A stretch of DNA of 64,000 bases, from assembly GCF_016765615.1 (NCBI RefSeq), contig NZ_JAESWA010000022.1:955542-1019541 (forward strand), in the 5' to 3' direction. Positions within the stretch are counted from its first letter, which is position 1, and each line of letters begins with the position of its first letter. Position numbers and translations under genes: made by a program. Source of the DNA: Clostridium paridis. Its GTDB lineage: Bacteria > Bacillota > Clostridia > Clostridiales > Clostridiaceae. Below are positions 44,391 to 53,658 of this stretch, piece by piece. The notes beneath the pieces were generated by a model. It ran no database searches and was not told the origin of the DNA. It was given only the letters and a program-made list of their open reading frames with translations.

Positions 44391-45914
44391 TTATACTCCT
44401 ATAAGTCTTCCCCCTAGAAAAACTATGAGTCCCAAAACGACTACATAAACTAAACAGAACTTTAAAGTTGAATTTAATATTGTTCCTTCTTTACCACTCA
44501 ATCCAGTTGCTGCTGTTGCTACTGCAATACTTTGTGGTGAAATCATCTTGCCAGCAGTTGCTCCAACTGTATTTGCTGCTGCTAACCAATATGGATCAAG
44601 ATTTAATCCTTTAGCTGCTTCAACCTGTAAGCCCCCAAATAAAACATTGGCTGATGTATCTGAACCTGTAACAAAAGTTCCTAAAGCTCCTATGATAGGT
44701 GCTATAAGTGGATATAGTGGACCTGTAATTGCTACTAATACTACAGCTATGGATTTAATCATCCCACTATACTGCATTACTTTTGCTAACGCTACTATTG
44801 ATAATATAGTTATAAAAGAAATACTCATTTGTTTTATTGTTTTAAATAATACCTTGGTAATCTCTTTAAATGAAAATCCTTGAATAAACCCTGCTAAATA
44901 TGTTGCTATTATAATTAAAGTACCTGGAGCTGTAATCCATTGGAATGTGTAAGGTTTTCCTCCTACCCCATGATAAAGCTTTATTGAAGTTTTAATTGAT
45001 GCTAAAGGTCCGTTTATTGCTGAAATTAGCGGCGAAGCTAATAATATAAACGAAAATACCAATATGAAAGGCAACCATGCCATTAACCCTTTTTTAAAAC
45101 CAATGGCCTCTGTATTCTTTTGAGCTTTATCTTTATGAAATATCTTCGCCCAAAGAATTGTTGCTCCCATAGAAACAACTGATCCTAATATTGCCGGAAG
45201 TTCTGCTCCTAAATATTTAGCTACTATCACTTGCGGAACTGCAAAAGCTAGTCCAGATACTATAGAAATTCCTAATACTCCATTAATGGCCTTTACACTC
45301 TTACCAGTTATCATAACTAATGCAATTGGCACTACAATAATGAGCGCGAATAGTTGCATTGAAACCGCATAAGATAAAGGCGCTACCTGAATTCCAGTTA
45401 CATTAGCAAGTGTAGATACTGGTAGTCCAACAGCTCCAAACGCAGTTGGTGTTGTATTTGCCATAAGGCATATTACTGCTGCAAATACTGGTTCGAATCC
45501 TAAGGCAACCATTATACTTGCTGGTATTGCAACTGCTGTTCCAAATCCTGCTACTGCCTCTAGAAATCCTCCAAATCCCCATGCTAGTATAAGTACCAAT
45601 ATTCTTTTATCTGTAGTTATACTTGTCATGATTTTCTTTATGACATCCATTCCACCCGTATGTAGTGTAAGATTATAAGTAAATACTGCGGCTATTATTA
45701 CAATCATGATAGGCCATAAACCCATTGCAAACCCTTCTAAGGTTGCACCAAATACATTTGTTATTGAAACTTTCCAAACTAAAACTGCTAATACTATTGT
45801 TATAACTAGTGCTATAGGGATTGCTTTATATCCTGGGATCTTTAATTTACCTAAGGATACCATTAGCCATATTATTGGTAATAAGGCTATTAAAAATAAT
45901 ACGTAATTATTCAT
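44391..45914 (-). CDS. lctP: L-lactate permease family transporter
   Basis: 507 residues, about 12-14 membrane helices. ILAWGFGGFLEAVAGFGTAV, MANTTPTAFGAVGLPVSTLA and GTFVTGSDTSANVLFGGLQ are LctP hallmarks. It imports lactate (and possibly glycolate) with protons. It is first gene of the lactate operon, with a ribosome site GGGGGAGGAG and two operator-like palindromes upstream, so uptake and oxidation are regulated together. Confidence 0.93.
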   Translation of the reverse strand: MNNYVLFLIALLPIIWLMVSLGKLKIPGYKAIPIALVITIVLAVLVWKVSITNVFGATLEGFAMGLWPIMIVIIAAVFTYNLTLHTGGMDVIKKIMTSITTDKRILVLILAWGFGGFLEAVAGFGTAVAIPASIMVALGFEPVFAAVICLMANTTPTAFGAVGLPVSTLANVTGIQVAPLSYAVSMQLFALIIVVPIALVMITGKSVKAINGVLGISIVSGLAFAVPQVIVAKYLGAELPAILGSVVSMGATILWAKIFHKDKAQKNTEAIGFKKGLMAWLPFILVFSFILLASPLISAINGPLASIKTSIKLYHGVGGKPYTFQWITAPGTLIIIATYLAGFIQGFSFKEITKVLFKTIKQMSISFITILSIVALAKVMQYSGMIKSIAVVLVAITGPLYPLIAPIIGALGTFVTGSDTSANVLFGGLQVEAAKGLNLDPYWLAAANTVGATAGKMISPQSIAVATAATGLSGKEGTILNSTLKFCLVYVVVLGLIVFLGGRLIGV

Positions 45915-45931
45915 ATACTCCTCCCCCTAAT

Positions 45932-45946
45932 ATTGGTTCTACCAAT
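45932..45946. promoter_or_regulatory. FadR/LldR-type operator 1
   Basis: Palindrome ATTGGTTCTACCAAT (six-bp arms, three-bp spacer) matches the TGGTNNNACCA form bound by FadR-subfamily GntR regulators. Located about 22 bp downstream of the predicted lctP start site, before the ribosome site. Confidence 0.8.
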
Positions 45947-45952
45947 GTTAAA

Positions 45953-45967
45953 ATTGGTCTGACCAAT
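45953..45967. promoter_or_regulatory. FadR/LldR-type operator 2
   Basis: Palindrome ATTGGTCTGACCAAT, centred exactly 21 bp (two helix turns) from operator 1 and beginning at the predicted transcription start. Both sites would let one repressor array block lctP transcription. Confidence 0.82.
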
Positions 45968-45974
45968 TCTTACA

Positions 45975-46003
45975 ATTATATTGTAAACCTTTTCTCGTAT
46001 GAA
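45975..46003 (-). promoter_or_regulatory. promoter of the lactate operon
   Basis: Minus-strand -10 TATAAT (45980-45975) with a weak -35 TTCATA (46003-45998) at 17-bp spacing. Predicted start near 45968, at the edge of operator 2. Confidence 0.65.
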
Positions 46004-46023
46004 TGGAATAATAAATAAAAATA

Positions 46024-46063
46024 AAACAAGGCTTTTTATTTTTTTTATTAAAAAGCCTTGTTT
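46024..46063 (-). terminator. terminator of the lactate regulator gene
   Basis: AAACAAGGCTTTTTA (46024-46038) pairs with TAAAAAGCCTTGTTT (46049-46063). It separates the regulator transcript from the lctP promoter. Confidence 0.8.
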
Positions 46064-46140
46064 CAAATACAATATTACTATTTTATCAAAAATACTTATA
46101 TTTTTTAAATAATTTATTAAAGTGACTGTTAAAAGATTAA

Positions 46141-46827
46141 CTACATTTTGACAGATTGTTTTATTAAAGTATAATGTTTTTCCATTGCTTTAATTATCTT
46201 TTCTTCATCTCTGCTTCTTAATGCTAAGTATATACTTTCATGTATTTCTACTAATTTTCTGTCATTCTTAAATAAATCTATAATTTGACTTCTATATTCC
46301 TTAATTGATATTTCTATTAATTTCGAAACAACATTTAAAACATTTATTATTAACTTATTTCTGCTTGTAGTTGTAATAAGGTTATGAAATTCTTTATCTA
46401 GAATGCTACTTCTTTCCTCACTATCAGTTTCTTTCATTTCGCTTATTATTGCTAGCAACCTATCCATTTCATAGTCCTTTATATTTTTAGCTGCCAATCT
46501 ACAACATTCTAATTCTAGAACTTCTCTTAATTGAAATATATCCTTTGGACTACTTTCCTGTAGCATAAACATTACTGATAAAGGTTCAAATAACGATGTT
46601 GCAAAGTCATCTTTTATATAATTTCCTGCACCTTGTTTGCTTTCAACTAGTCCAATTATTTCTAATGCTCTGATTGCCTCCCTTACAGAAGTTCTTGATA
46701 CCTTAAGATTTTCAGCAAGTTCTCTTTCTGTTGGAAGTTTATCTCCTTTTTTTAATTCTCTTTTAAATACCATATCTTTTATACTATCTATAACCACTTC
46801 ATAAGCCTTTGTATTTTTAACTTCCAT
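46141..46827 (-). CDS. GntR/FadR-family lactate operon regulator (LldR-like)
   Basis: 228 residues. N-terminal winged HTH (KLPTERELAENLKVSRTSVR, EAIRALEIIGLVESKQGAG) of the GntR family, then an all-helical FCD effector domain (FQLREVLELECCRLAAKNI, LDKEFHNLITTTSRNKLI) with His residues that usually bind metal. The gene lies just upstream of lctP on the same strand but has its own terminator. The two TGGTNNNACCA sites in front of lctP are what this subfamily binds. It is probably relieved by lactate; that is inference. Confidence 0.88.
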   Translation of the reverse strand: MEVKNTKAYEVVIDSIKDMVFKRELKKGDKLPTERELAENLKVSRTSVREAIRALEIIGLVESKQGAGNYIKDDFATSLFEPLSVMFMLQESSPKDIFQLREVLELECCRLAAKNIKDYEMDRLLAIISEMKETDSEERSSILDKEFHNLITTTSRNKLIINVLNVVSKLIEISIKEYRSQIIDLFKNDRKLVEIHESIYLALRSRDEEKIIKAMEKHYTLIKQSVKM

Positions 46828-46922
46828 AATTACTACCCTCTTTTATGTTTTCTTTACATATAGAATACCATATAAAAGATTTACTTCAAAGTTTATGAAT
46901 AATTAAAAAGTCTATAAATGCT

Positions 46923-46955
46923 AAAAACGCTAGAAAATTTAAATCTAGCGTTTTT
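46923..46955 (-). terminator. terminator of prfB
   Basis: AAAAACGCTAGA (46923-46934) pairs with TCTAGCGTTTTT (46944-46955). It lies 15 bp after the prfB stop. Confidence 0.88.
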
Positions 46956-46969
46956 ACTCTTAATTATTT

Positions 46970-48068
46970 TTAATTTTGACTTAAATATGCATTAATAAAA
47001 TCTTGGATAGCTCCATCCATTACACTATTAACATTGGATGTTTCATAATTAGTTCTATGATCTTTTACCATTGAATAGGGGTGGAATACATATGATCTTA
47101 TTTGACTTCCCCATCCCATGTCTTTAAGTTCTCCAGTTAAGTCTTCAATCTTTTCTTTATGAGCTCTTTCTTTTAATTCAATTAATTTTGCTTTAAGCAT
47201 ATTCATTGCTGTTTCTCTGTTTTGAATCTGACTTCTTTCATTTTGGCACTGAACTATTATTCCAGTTGGTATATGCGTAATTCTAACAGCCGATTCTGTT
47301 TTATTTACGTGCTGCCCACCTGCTCCACTTGCTCTATAGGTATCAGTCTTAAGATCCGTAGGATTTATTTCTATATCTTGTTCCTTCGTAAGTTCTGGCA
47401 ATACTTCTACTGATGCAAAAGAAGTTTGGCGTTTACCATTTGCATTATATGGAGAAATTCTTACCAATCTATGAATTCCTTTTTCAGCTTTAAGATATCC
47501 ATATGCAAATTCACCTTCAACTCTTAAGGTTACACTTTTAACTCCTGCTTCATCTCCAGGTAAATAATCTAATGTCTCTAACTTATATCCTCTACTTTCA
47601 CAGTAACGAGTATACATTCTTAATAGCATTTCTGTCCAGTCATTAGCGTCAGTTCCACCTACTCCTGTATGCAAGGTTAAAATCGCATTATTTCTATCAT
47701 ATTCTCCTGATAAAAGTATTTCTATTTTCAACTTTTCCACTTCATTGTTAAGCATATTAATTTCATTAATAGCCTCTTTTATAGTTTCTTCATCATCTTC
47801 TTCTGCTAGTTCGATTAATACTTCTATATCCTCTACTCTAGTAAAAAGTGAATTAAAATATTCTATTTTATCCTTAACTCTTTTAGCTTCTTGAGTTATT
47901 TCTCCAGCTTTTGCTATATCATCCCAAAAGCCTTTTTCTTGCATGTTTAATTCTAATTCCTGAAGCTTCTTATTTAAACCTGAAAGGTCAAAGTGAAGCC
48001 CCCATTTCCTCTAATATTTCTTTTATGACTTTAAATTTCGAAATAGAATTTTCTAGTTCTAAAATCAT
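46970..48068 (-). CDS. prfB: peptide chain release factor 2, expressed by programmed +1 frameshift
   Basis: The gene is in two frames. Frame one starts with ATG at 48066-48068 and runs 26 codons to an in-frame UGA (47988-47990). Frame two continues after a +1 shift at CTT-TGA-C and includes [20 protein letters not shown], then the main body to 46970. The shift site has a GGGGG Shine-Dalgarno-like run just upstream, as in most prfB genes. The protein has the GGQ motif ([12 protein letters not shown]) and a release tripeptide region [14 protein letters not shown], with SPY where E. coli has SPF. RF2 ends translation at UGA/UAA and senses its own level through the UGA stop. Confidence 0.95.
47987..47993 (-). 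other. programmed +1 ribosomal frameshift site in prfB
   Basis: Minus-strand CTTTGAC: the CTT codon slips to TTT when the UGA is decoded slowly. A GGGGG stretch at 47998-48004 acts as the internal Shine-Dalgarno. Confidence 0.93.
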
Positions 48069-48101
48069 TTACATCACCGCTTTCTAACATTATTTATATT
48101 A

Positions 48102-48165
48102 TAGAGTTTTAGGTTCAATTAATAACCTACTTATACATCAACAAACAAAGTTTCATAAAAGACAC
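48102..48165 (+). repeat. possible relic of the palindromic repeat, copy D
   Basis: TAGAGTTTTAGGTTCAATTA at the left resembles the TAGGGTTTTAAGTTCAACTA end of copies A-C, and AAGTTTCATAAAAG resembles their right end. The inner part and final CCCTA are not conserved. Lies between prfB and secA. Confidence 0.4.
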
Positions 48166-48189
48166 TTTTTCTAACTTATCTCTTAATTC

Positions 48190-48218
48190 AAAGAAACTCA
48201 GCTAAGCTGAGTTTCTTT
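48190..48218 (-). terminator. terminator of secA
   Basis: AAAGAAACTCAGC (48190-48202) pairs with GCTGAGTTTCTTT (48206-48218). About 17 bp after the secA stop. Confidence 0.82.
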
Positions 48219-48234
48219 AACTAATTATTTATCC

Positions 48235-50754
48235 TTATATACTAGTTCTTCCATGGCAGTTCTTATATTTCTTTCCTGAACCACATGGGCAAAGATCATT
48301 TCTTCCAACCTTCTTTTCTTTCTTAACTGGTTGTTTCTTTGCTTCTTCCTCTTCACCACCATGAGAAGCGCCTGTAACTTCTGCAACTCTTTCTCTTTCT
48401 GGTGCTTTTTCTACTCTTACATGGAATAACATTCTAACAGTTTCAAGTTTAATATTTTCAATCATTTCATCGAACATATTAGAACCTTCAAATTGATATG
48501 CTTGGGTAGGGTCTTGTTGCTTATATGCTCTTAATCCTATACCTTGTTTTAAGTGATCCATGCTATCAATATGATCCATCCACTTTGTATCTACTGCTCT
48601 TAATAAAATAATTCTTTCAACTTCCCTCATTTGCTCTTCGCCAAATTCAAGTTCTTTTCCAGCATATATCTCATTAGCTTTTGATAATAGAGCTTCTTTT
48701 ATTTCCTCATTTGAAAGTTTAGCTAACTCATCTACAGTAAAGGTTCCATGTGGAATGCATATGTCTTCTAAATATACTAAAAGATTCTTCACTTGAGTAT
48801 CTATATCATCTTCAGCATTAACTAAATGTGCATCTACAGAAGCATGAATAAGTTCTCTAGTCATATCCATAACTTCAGTCTTAACATTCTCACCTTCTAA
48901 AACTTCAGCTCTTTGTTTGTAGATAATTTCTCTTTGCATATTCATTACATCATCGTAGCCAAGTAATGTTTTTCTTATATCAAAGTTATTTCCTTCTACT
49001 TTCTTTTGAGCATTTTCTATAGATTTTGAAACCATTTTACTTTCTATAGCTTCATCTTCTTTTAGACCAAGTTTATCAACCATTGGAGCAATTCTCTCAG
49101 ATCCAAATATTCTCATTAAATCATCTTCAAGAGAAATATAGAATCTTGAAGATCCTGGATCCCCTTGACGTCCAGATCTACCTCTTAACTGATTATCTAT
49201 TCTTCTTGATTCATGTCTTTCAGTACCTATTATTTTTAATCCGCCAAGCTCTGTAACACCTTCACCAAGCTTAATATCAGTACCTCTACCTGCCATGTTA
49301 GTTGCTATAGTAACCATTCCTCTTTCACCAGCATGAGTAATGATTTCTGCTTCTTGTTCATGATACTTAGCATTAAGAACTTGATGAGGGATTCCTCTTT
49401 TCTTTAATAAAGATGAAAGTAGTTCAGATCTTTCAATACTTACAGTACCAACTAGAACTGGCTGACCTGTCTCATATGTTTCTGCAATCTCTTCAACTAC
49501 TGCCATAAACTTACCTAGTTCACTTTTATACACTAAATCTGGATGATCCATTCTTGCTATTGGCATATGTGTAGGTATAACTATAACATCTAGACCATAG
49601 ATTTCTCTAAATTCTATTTCTTCTGTTAATGCAGTACCTGTCATACCAGAAAGTTTTTCATATATTCTAAAGTAGTTTTGGAATGTTATTGTTGCAAGTG
49701 TTTTAGATTCTCTTTCTACTTTTACTCCTTCTTTTGCTTCTATTGCTTGATGAAGACCATCAGAGTATCTTCTACCTTCCATAAGTCTTCCTGTAAATTC
49801 ATCTACTATTATAACTTCTCCATCTTTAACCATGTAATCTTTATCTCTTTTCATTACATAGTTAGCTTTAAGAGCTTGAGTTATATAGTGCTGTAATTCC
49901 ATATTCTCTGCATCAGCATAGTTTTGCACTTGAAATGCACCTTCTGCCATCTTAACGCCTTCTTCTGTTAACATCGCAGCATTTGCCTTTTCATCAATTG
50001 TGTAGTGCTCTTCAAACTTAAGCTTTTTAACAAAGAAATCTGCTATCTTATAAAATTCAGTAGACTTCTCTCCTGCCCCTGAAATAATAAGTGGAGTTCT
50101 TGCCTCATCTATTAATATTGAGTCAACCTCATCTACAATAGCAAAGTTTAACTTTCTTTGAACTCTTTCTTCTTTGTAAATTACCATATTATCTCTTAAG
50201 TAATCAAAACCAAACTCATTGTTTGTTCCATAAGTTATATCTGAATTATATGCTTCTCTTCTTTGATCATTGTTTAGTTCGTGAACAATAACTCCAGTAG
50301 TTAATCCAAGAAATTCATATACATTACTCATCCAGTCTCTATCTCTTTTTGCAAGGTAATCATTAACTGTAACTATATGAACCCCTTTTCCAGTTAAAGC
50401 ATTTAAATAAGCTGGTAAGGTTGCCACTAATGTTTTACCTTCACCAGTTTTCATTTCTGAAATTCTTCCTTGGTGTAATACGATACCACCAATTAATTGT
50501 TCTCTATAATGTTTAAGTCCAATTGTTCTCCAAGCTGCTTCTCTTACTACTGCAAAAGCTTCAGGTAAAATATGATCTAAAGATTCTCCATCTTCTTGTA
50601 CTCTCTTTTTAAATTCATCAGTTTTAGCTCTAAGTTCTTCATTACTTAGTGCTTCCAGCTCTGGTCCTAATGCATCTATCTTGTCAACTATAGGTTTAAT
50701 TCTTTTTACTTCCCTATCGCTATAGCTTCCAAAGACTTTACTAATTATCCCCAT
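48235..50754 (-). CDS. secA: preprotein translocase ATPase SecA
   Basis: About 839 residues. The ATG at 50752-50754 has GAGGAT upstream; a GTG 12 nt earlier is less likely. DEAD motor motifs: [20 protein letters not shown] (Walker A), [15 protein letters not shown] (Walker B), [13 protein letters not shown] and [15 protein letters not shown]. The C-terminal tail ends in a zinc-binding SEC-C motif ([19 protein letters not shown]). It drives secreted proteins through SecYEG. Positioned between hpf and prfB, a common Firmicutes order (hpf-secA-prfB). Confidence 0.97.
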   Translation of the reverse strand: MGIISKVFGSYSDREVKRIKPIVDKIDALGPELEALSNEELRAKTDEFKKRVQEDGESLDHILPEAFAVVREAAWRTIGLKHYREQLIGGIVLHQGRISEMKTGEGKTLVATLPAYLNALTGKGVHIVTVNDYLAKRDRDWMSNVYEFLGLTTGVIVHELNNDQRREAYNSDITYGTNNEFGFDYLRDNMVIYKEERVQRKLNFAIVDEVDSILIDEARTPLIISGAGEKSTEFYKIADFFVKKLKFEEHYTIDEKANAAMLTEEGVKMAEGAFQVQNYADAENMELQHYITQALKANYVMKRDKDYMVKDGEVIIVDEFTGRLMEGRRYSDGLHQAIEAKEGVKVERESKTLATITFQNYFRIYEKLSGMTGTALTEEIEFREIYGLDVIVIPTHMPIARMDHPDLVYKSELGKFMAVVEEIAETYETGQPVLVGTVSIERSELLSSLLKKRGIPHQVLNAKYHEQEAEIITHAGERGMVTIATNMAGRGTDIKLGEGVTELGGLKIIGTERHESRRIDNQLRGRSGRQGDPGSSRFYISLEDDLMRIFGSERIAPMVDKLGLKEDEAIESKMVSKSIENAQKKVEGNNFDIRKTLLGYDDVMNMQREIIYKQRAEVLEGENVKTEVMDMTRELIHASVDAHLVNAEDDIDTQVKNLLVYLEDICIPHGTFTVDELAKLSNEEIKEALLSKANEIYAGKELEFGEEQMREVERIILLRAVDTKWMDHIDSMDHLKQGIGLRAYKQQDPTQAYQFEGSNMFDEMIENIKLETVRMLFHVRVEKAPERERVAEVTGASHGGEEEEAKKQPVKKEKKVGRNDLCPCGSGKKYKNCHGRTSI

Positions 50755-50877
50755 ATTTATCCTCACAATCTTCTATTTATTTTATAATTCTACTTCTATA
50801 TTATAGCATTGACTACACATTTTGCAAGGTTTTGGTCAATCCAATAATTATTTTATAATTTTTATATCAGAAACTTA

Positions 50878-50901
50878 AAAACTCAGCTTTCGCTGAGTTT
50901 T
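50878..50901 (-). terminator. terminator of hpf
   Basis: AAAACTCAGC (50878-50887) pairs with GCTGAGTTTT (50892-50901). About 30 bp after the hpf stop. Confidence 0.82.
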
Positions 50902-50930
50902 ATTATAAATATAATTTTTTTACGTATGTT

Positions 50931-51464
50931 TTAAAATTCTGCTTCAATTAAACCATATTGACCATCTTTTCTCTTATATACAACATTCATGTCATTTGTC
51001 TCTCCATCTTGATATACAAAGAAATTATGTCCTAATAGTTCCATTTGTAATATAGCTTCTTCAGTTGACATTGGCTTTACATTGAACCTTTTTGTCTTAA
51101 CAACTTTGAATTCTTGTTCATCTTCTTCTGGAATTGATTCAAAGCTAACATATCTTAGTGAGTCAGCTCCACCATGAGATCTCCTAGAAATTTTTGTTCT
51201 TTGTTTTCTAATTTGTCTTTCTAGCTTCTCTTCAACTAAATCTATTGACCTATATAAATCATCTGTTGATTCTTCTCCTCTAAGTATAATTCCATTAAAA
51301 GGAATGGTTACTTCGATAGTTTGTCTATTCTTTTGTACACTTAAGGTTGCTCTAGCTTCAACATCTGGATTAAAATACTTTCCTAACTTGGAAATTTTCT
51401 TTTCAACAGTGTCTTTTAATGCTTGTGTTAATTCAATATTTTTTGCAATTACAGTTACTTTCAT
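50931..51464 (-). CDS. hpf: long-form ribosome hibernation promoting factor
   Basis: 177 residues. The N-terminal ~95 residues are the RaiA/HPF domain (MKVTVIAKNIELTQALKDTV, YFNPDVEARATLSVQ); a linker follows, then the long-form C-terminal dimerisation domain (VVKTKRFNVKPMSTEEAILQ, GHNFFVYQDGETNDMNVVYK). It joins ribosomes into inactive 100S pairs in stationary phase. Upstream on the same strand lies the raiA RNA, the usual partner of this gene in clostridia. Confidence 0.95.
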   Translation of the reverse strand: MKVTVIAKNIELTQALKDTVEKKISKLGKYFNPDVEARATLSVQKNRQTIEVTIPFNGIILRGEESTDDLYRSIDLVEEKLERQIRKQRTKISRRSHGGADSLRYVSFESIPEEDEQEFKVVKTKRFNVKPMSTEEAILQMELLGHNFFVYQDGETNDMNVVYKRKDGQYGLIEAEF

Positions 51465-51666
51465 AAGGTCAACCCCCTCTTATACTTTAACTCTTATGTT
51501 AAGAATTAAGTACTTGTTTGTTAATATTATTTTACAATTATTTTTACATAATATCAATACGAATTTTCTGAATTTACAGAATATTTAGTGAGTTTAGGTT
51601 GTGAAATCTCCTTTTTTCTTGCTTTTTCCCCTTTATAGGACATTTATTTACGTATATTACGATAAA

Positions 51667-51693
51667 TAAAAAAAACAGCCTGTAATAGACTGT
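51667..51693 (-). terminator. terminator of the raiA RNA
   Basis: Minus-strand ACAGTCT (51693-51687) pairs with AGGCTGT (51681-51675), one G-U pair, followed by TTTTTTTTA. It lies just past the RNA's closing stem, so the RNA can be released as a separate molecule. Confidence 0.82.
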
Positions 51694-51716
51694 TATCTAA
51701 CATTATATATTGTAAT

Positions 51717-51921
51717 AAAGCTAGTTGACCTGGTTTTTGACCCCACACTCGCCTGCTGGAACTTTTGCTACCCGGAATTAACCTCTCACTACTAGCTCTC
51801 TCAATTTAAAAATTGGCAGGACTTACCTCTATACCGCACCATGCTCATTAAAACTTTGTTTAACTTACGTGGATCGTTTCGCCTGCGACTGGCATCGACT
51901 TTCAACCACAAACCTAGCTTT
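51717..51921 (-). ncRNA. raiA: raiA-motif noncoding RNA
   Basis: About 205 nt of conserved-looking, GC-richer sequence in an otherwise AT-rich gap. Minus-strand ends AAAGCTAG (51921-51914) and CTAGCTTT (51724-51717) form a closing stem; inside lie G-rich segments such as GGTGCGGTATAGAGGTAAG and CAGCAGGCGAGTGTGGGGTC. It sits directly upstream of hpf (raiA-type gene), the position that defines the raiA motif in Firmicutes. A strong promoter and a terminator bound it. I name it from position and overall look; a covariance search would settle it. Confidence 0.72.
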
Positions 51922-51932
51922 ATACTCTTTCT

Positions 51933-51960
51933 ATTATAGCTTGCTTTTTGCAATAGTCAA
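51933..51960 (-). promoter_or_regulatory. strong promoter of the raiA RNA, inside the end of comF
   Basis: Minus-strand -35 TTGACT (51960-51955), 16-bp spacer, -10 TATAAT (51938-51933). The element overlaps the last codons and stop of comF; the predicted start is near 51925, right at the RNA's first stem. Confidence 0.85.
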
Positions 51961-52611
51961 TATTTTTACTTCTTTAGCTCCGCTTTTTTTCAATTCTCTA
52001 GCACATGATATTACAGTTGCTCCCGTTGTAAAAATATCATCAATAAGAATTATTTTCTTTCCTTTAATATTCTCTATATTATTGGTATAAAAGGCATCTT
52101 CTACATTTTTAAAACGTTCCTTTTTTGTAAGCTTTTTTTGTTCTCCTATATTTTTCTTCTTAGCTAACAATGGAGAAGTAGGTATGAAATAATACTTTCC
52201 TAGACCTTTTGCCAAGTACAAGCACTGGTTAAACCTTCTTTTTTTCTCCTTATCTTTGCTAAGTGGTACATAAGTTATGACATCACCCTTGATATTCCAT
52301 TCCTTCATACCTTCTATTAATAAACCTATTAGAAAATCTCCAGTATAAAATTCTCTCTTTTCTTTAAAGTTTATTATTAATGTTTTTAATTCTTTGGTGT
52401 AATATACACATGAATAAATAGTATATATATTTTGTCTATATTCTCTTATCTCGGGACTAGTTACTTTTATCAATTTCTTTTTGCATACATTACATATAAC
52501 TTCCTCTTCTTCTAGTCTCCCACAAATAGAACATTTATCATTTTTAGGATAAATAATTATTAAAAAACATTCAAAAAGGTATTTTAGTATAGCTTTTATT
52601 GCTTCTCCCAT
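51934..52611 (-). CDS. comF: ComF family protein (phosphoribosyltransferase-like)
   Basis: 225 residues. N-terminal zinc-finger-like Cys pairs (CSICGRLEEEEVICNVCKKK) and a C-terminal PRPP-binding motif KIILIDDIFTTGATVISCAR are the two ComF hallmarks. ComF proteins act in natural transformation or DNA uptake in several bacteria; their exact reaction is unclear. Start overlaps the upstream ComFA-like gene by 16 bp. Its 3' end contains the raiA RNA promoter. Confidence 0.9.
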   Translation of the reverse strand: MGEAIKAILKYLFECFLIIIYPKNDKCSICGRLEEEEVICNVCKKKLIKVTSPEIREYRQNIYTIYSCVYYTKELKTLIINFKEKREFYTGDFLIGLLIEGMKEWNIKGDVITYVPLSKDKEKKRRFNQCLYLAKGLGKYYFIPTSPLLAKKKNIGEQKKLTKKERFKNVEDAFYTNNIENIKGKKIILIDDIFTTGATVISCARELKKSGAKEVKILTIAKSKL

Positions 52612-53612
52612 ACTAATTTATTTAACTCTCTTGTTATCTCCTTTGCTTTTTCCATTGACGATGTAATCTCATTTGCCACTAAAATCATCTCGCCAAATTC
52701 ACTATTTCTATAACCAACTTTTCCACAAAGAAAAACTATTTTTTTATAATCAAACCTACTTTTATGAGCTTTCAATACTATTACATCAATATTCCCAAAG
52801 GTTTTTAATGATTCTCCTATATATTCCGTAATTATCATTACTGGCTCTTTTTGATTAGTTATTCTTTTTTCAAATTTTTTTATTTCGTCTTGCTCGCTAA
52901 ACCTAATAACAGTTACATCTGAAAAAATAGAAATTTTATTTTTATAAAGTTCATAGACTTTATCCGCTGAATCTTTGCTTGGAGTATGGATTACAACTCT
53001 TCTTCCATTCTCTTTAAACCACTTAAAATATTCATATAATAAGTAAGGAATATCTTCTTCAAGATTAATTCTTGTTGTTATGAACCTCGGCTCAATCATT
53101 GGATAAGAATTAAGAATGCCTCCTAATTCAAGCTTTTGTATATTATTAAATACATTCTCTATTGAATAGATAATAATCTTATTAGTATATCTATATACTC
53201 TTTCAATTCTCTCTGTTATCTGTAATTTTGAACAATTTGAAAAGCTAGTTATATCATCATAAATTATTAACTCAATTTCTTCTTTTAATACATCAACATT
53301 GGAAGAACTTATAAAATAAAGAACCCCATTTTCTATTGTTCCATTCAATTGTTTTACATAGGAATATCTTATATCACCTAAGTGTTCTTTAATATATTTA
53401 ACCAGTTCCCAGTTATTGTCATAGCCATTAATTATATAAACAACCTTTTTGTTCTTTTTTAACAAACTAAAAATTATCTCTGAAAATAGGATGGAGCTAT
53501 TATATGGCCTAGAAATAATATTTAGCATTTTATTTCCTTCTCTGGCATACCATGAATTAATTTTATTTTTAGCAAAGTTCAATTCTTTCAAATTATTTTT
53601 TTCTACTTCCAT
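52596..53612 (-). CDS. degenerate ComFA-like helicase remnant
   Basis: 338 residues overlapping comF by 16 bp, the place where Bacillus has the helicase gene comFA. A RecA-like pattern is faintly visible: SRPYNSSILFSEIIFSLLKK where Walker A would be, ELIIYDDITSF as a Walker B-like strand, and VVIHTPSKDSADKVYELYKN like the start of the second helicase domain. The Walker A GKT and the zinc finger of ComFA are missing, so helicase activity is unlikely. The reading frame is intact, so it is probably a working but diverged protein. The link to ComFA is inferred from position and these weak similarities. Confidence 0.5.
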   Translation of the reverse strand: MEVEKNNLKELNFAKNKINSWYAREGNKMLNIISRPYNSSILFSEIIFSLLKKNKKVVYIINGYDNNWELVKYIKEHLGDIRYSYVKQLNGTIENGVLYFISSSNVDVLKEEIELIIYDDITSFSNCSKLQITERIERVYRYTNKIIIYSIENVFNNIQKLELGGILNSYPMIEPRFITTRINLEEDIPYLLYEYFKWFKENGRRVVIHTPSKDSADKVYELYKNKISIFSDVTVIRFSEQDEIKKFEKRITNQKEPVMIITEYIGESLKTFGNIDVIVLKAHKSRFDYKKIVFLCGKVGYRNSEFGEMILVANEITSSMEKAKEITRELNKLVWEKQ

Positions 53613-53658
53613 CTTATTATCCTCTCTTGAATATATTCAAGTTATTAGTTTAGTTATT

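Noticed and set aside
46970-47944. Truncated prfB pseudogene
   Set aside because: The missing N-terminus is present in another frame, joined by a classic CTT-TGA-C frameshift site.
51869-52090. Plus-strand open frame over the raiA promoter and comF end
   Set aside because: Opposite strand to comF and the RNA, with no ribosome site or recognisable product.
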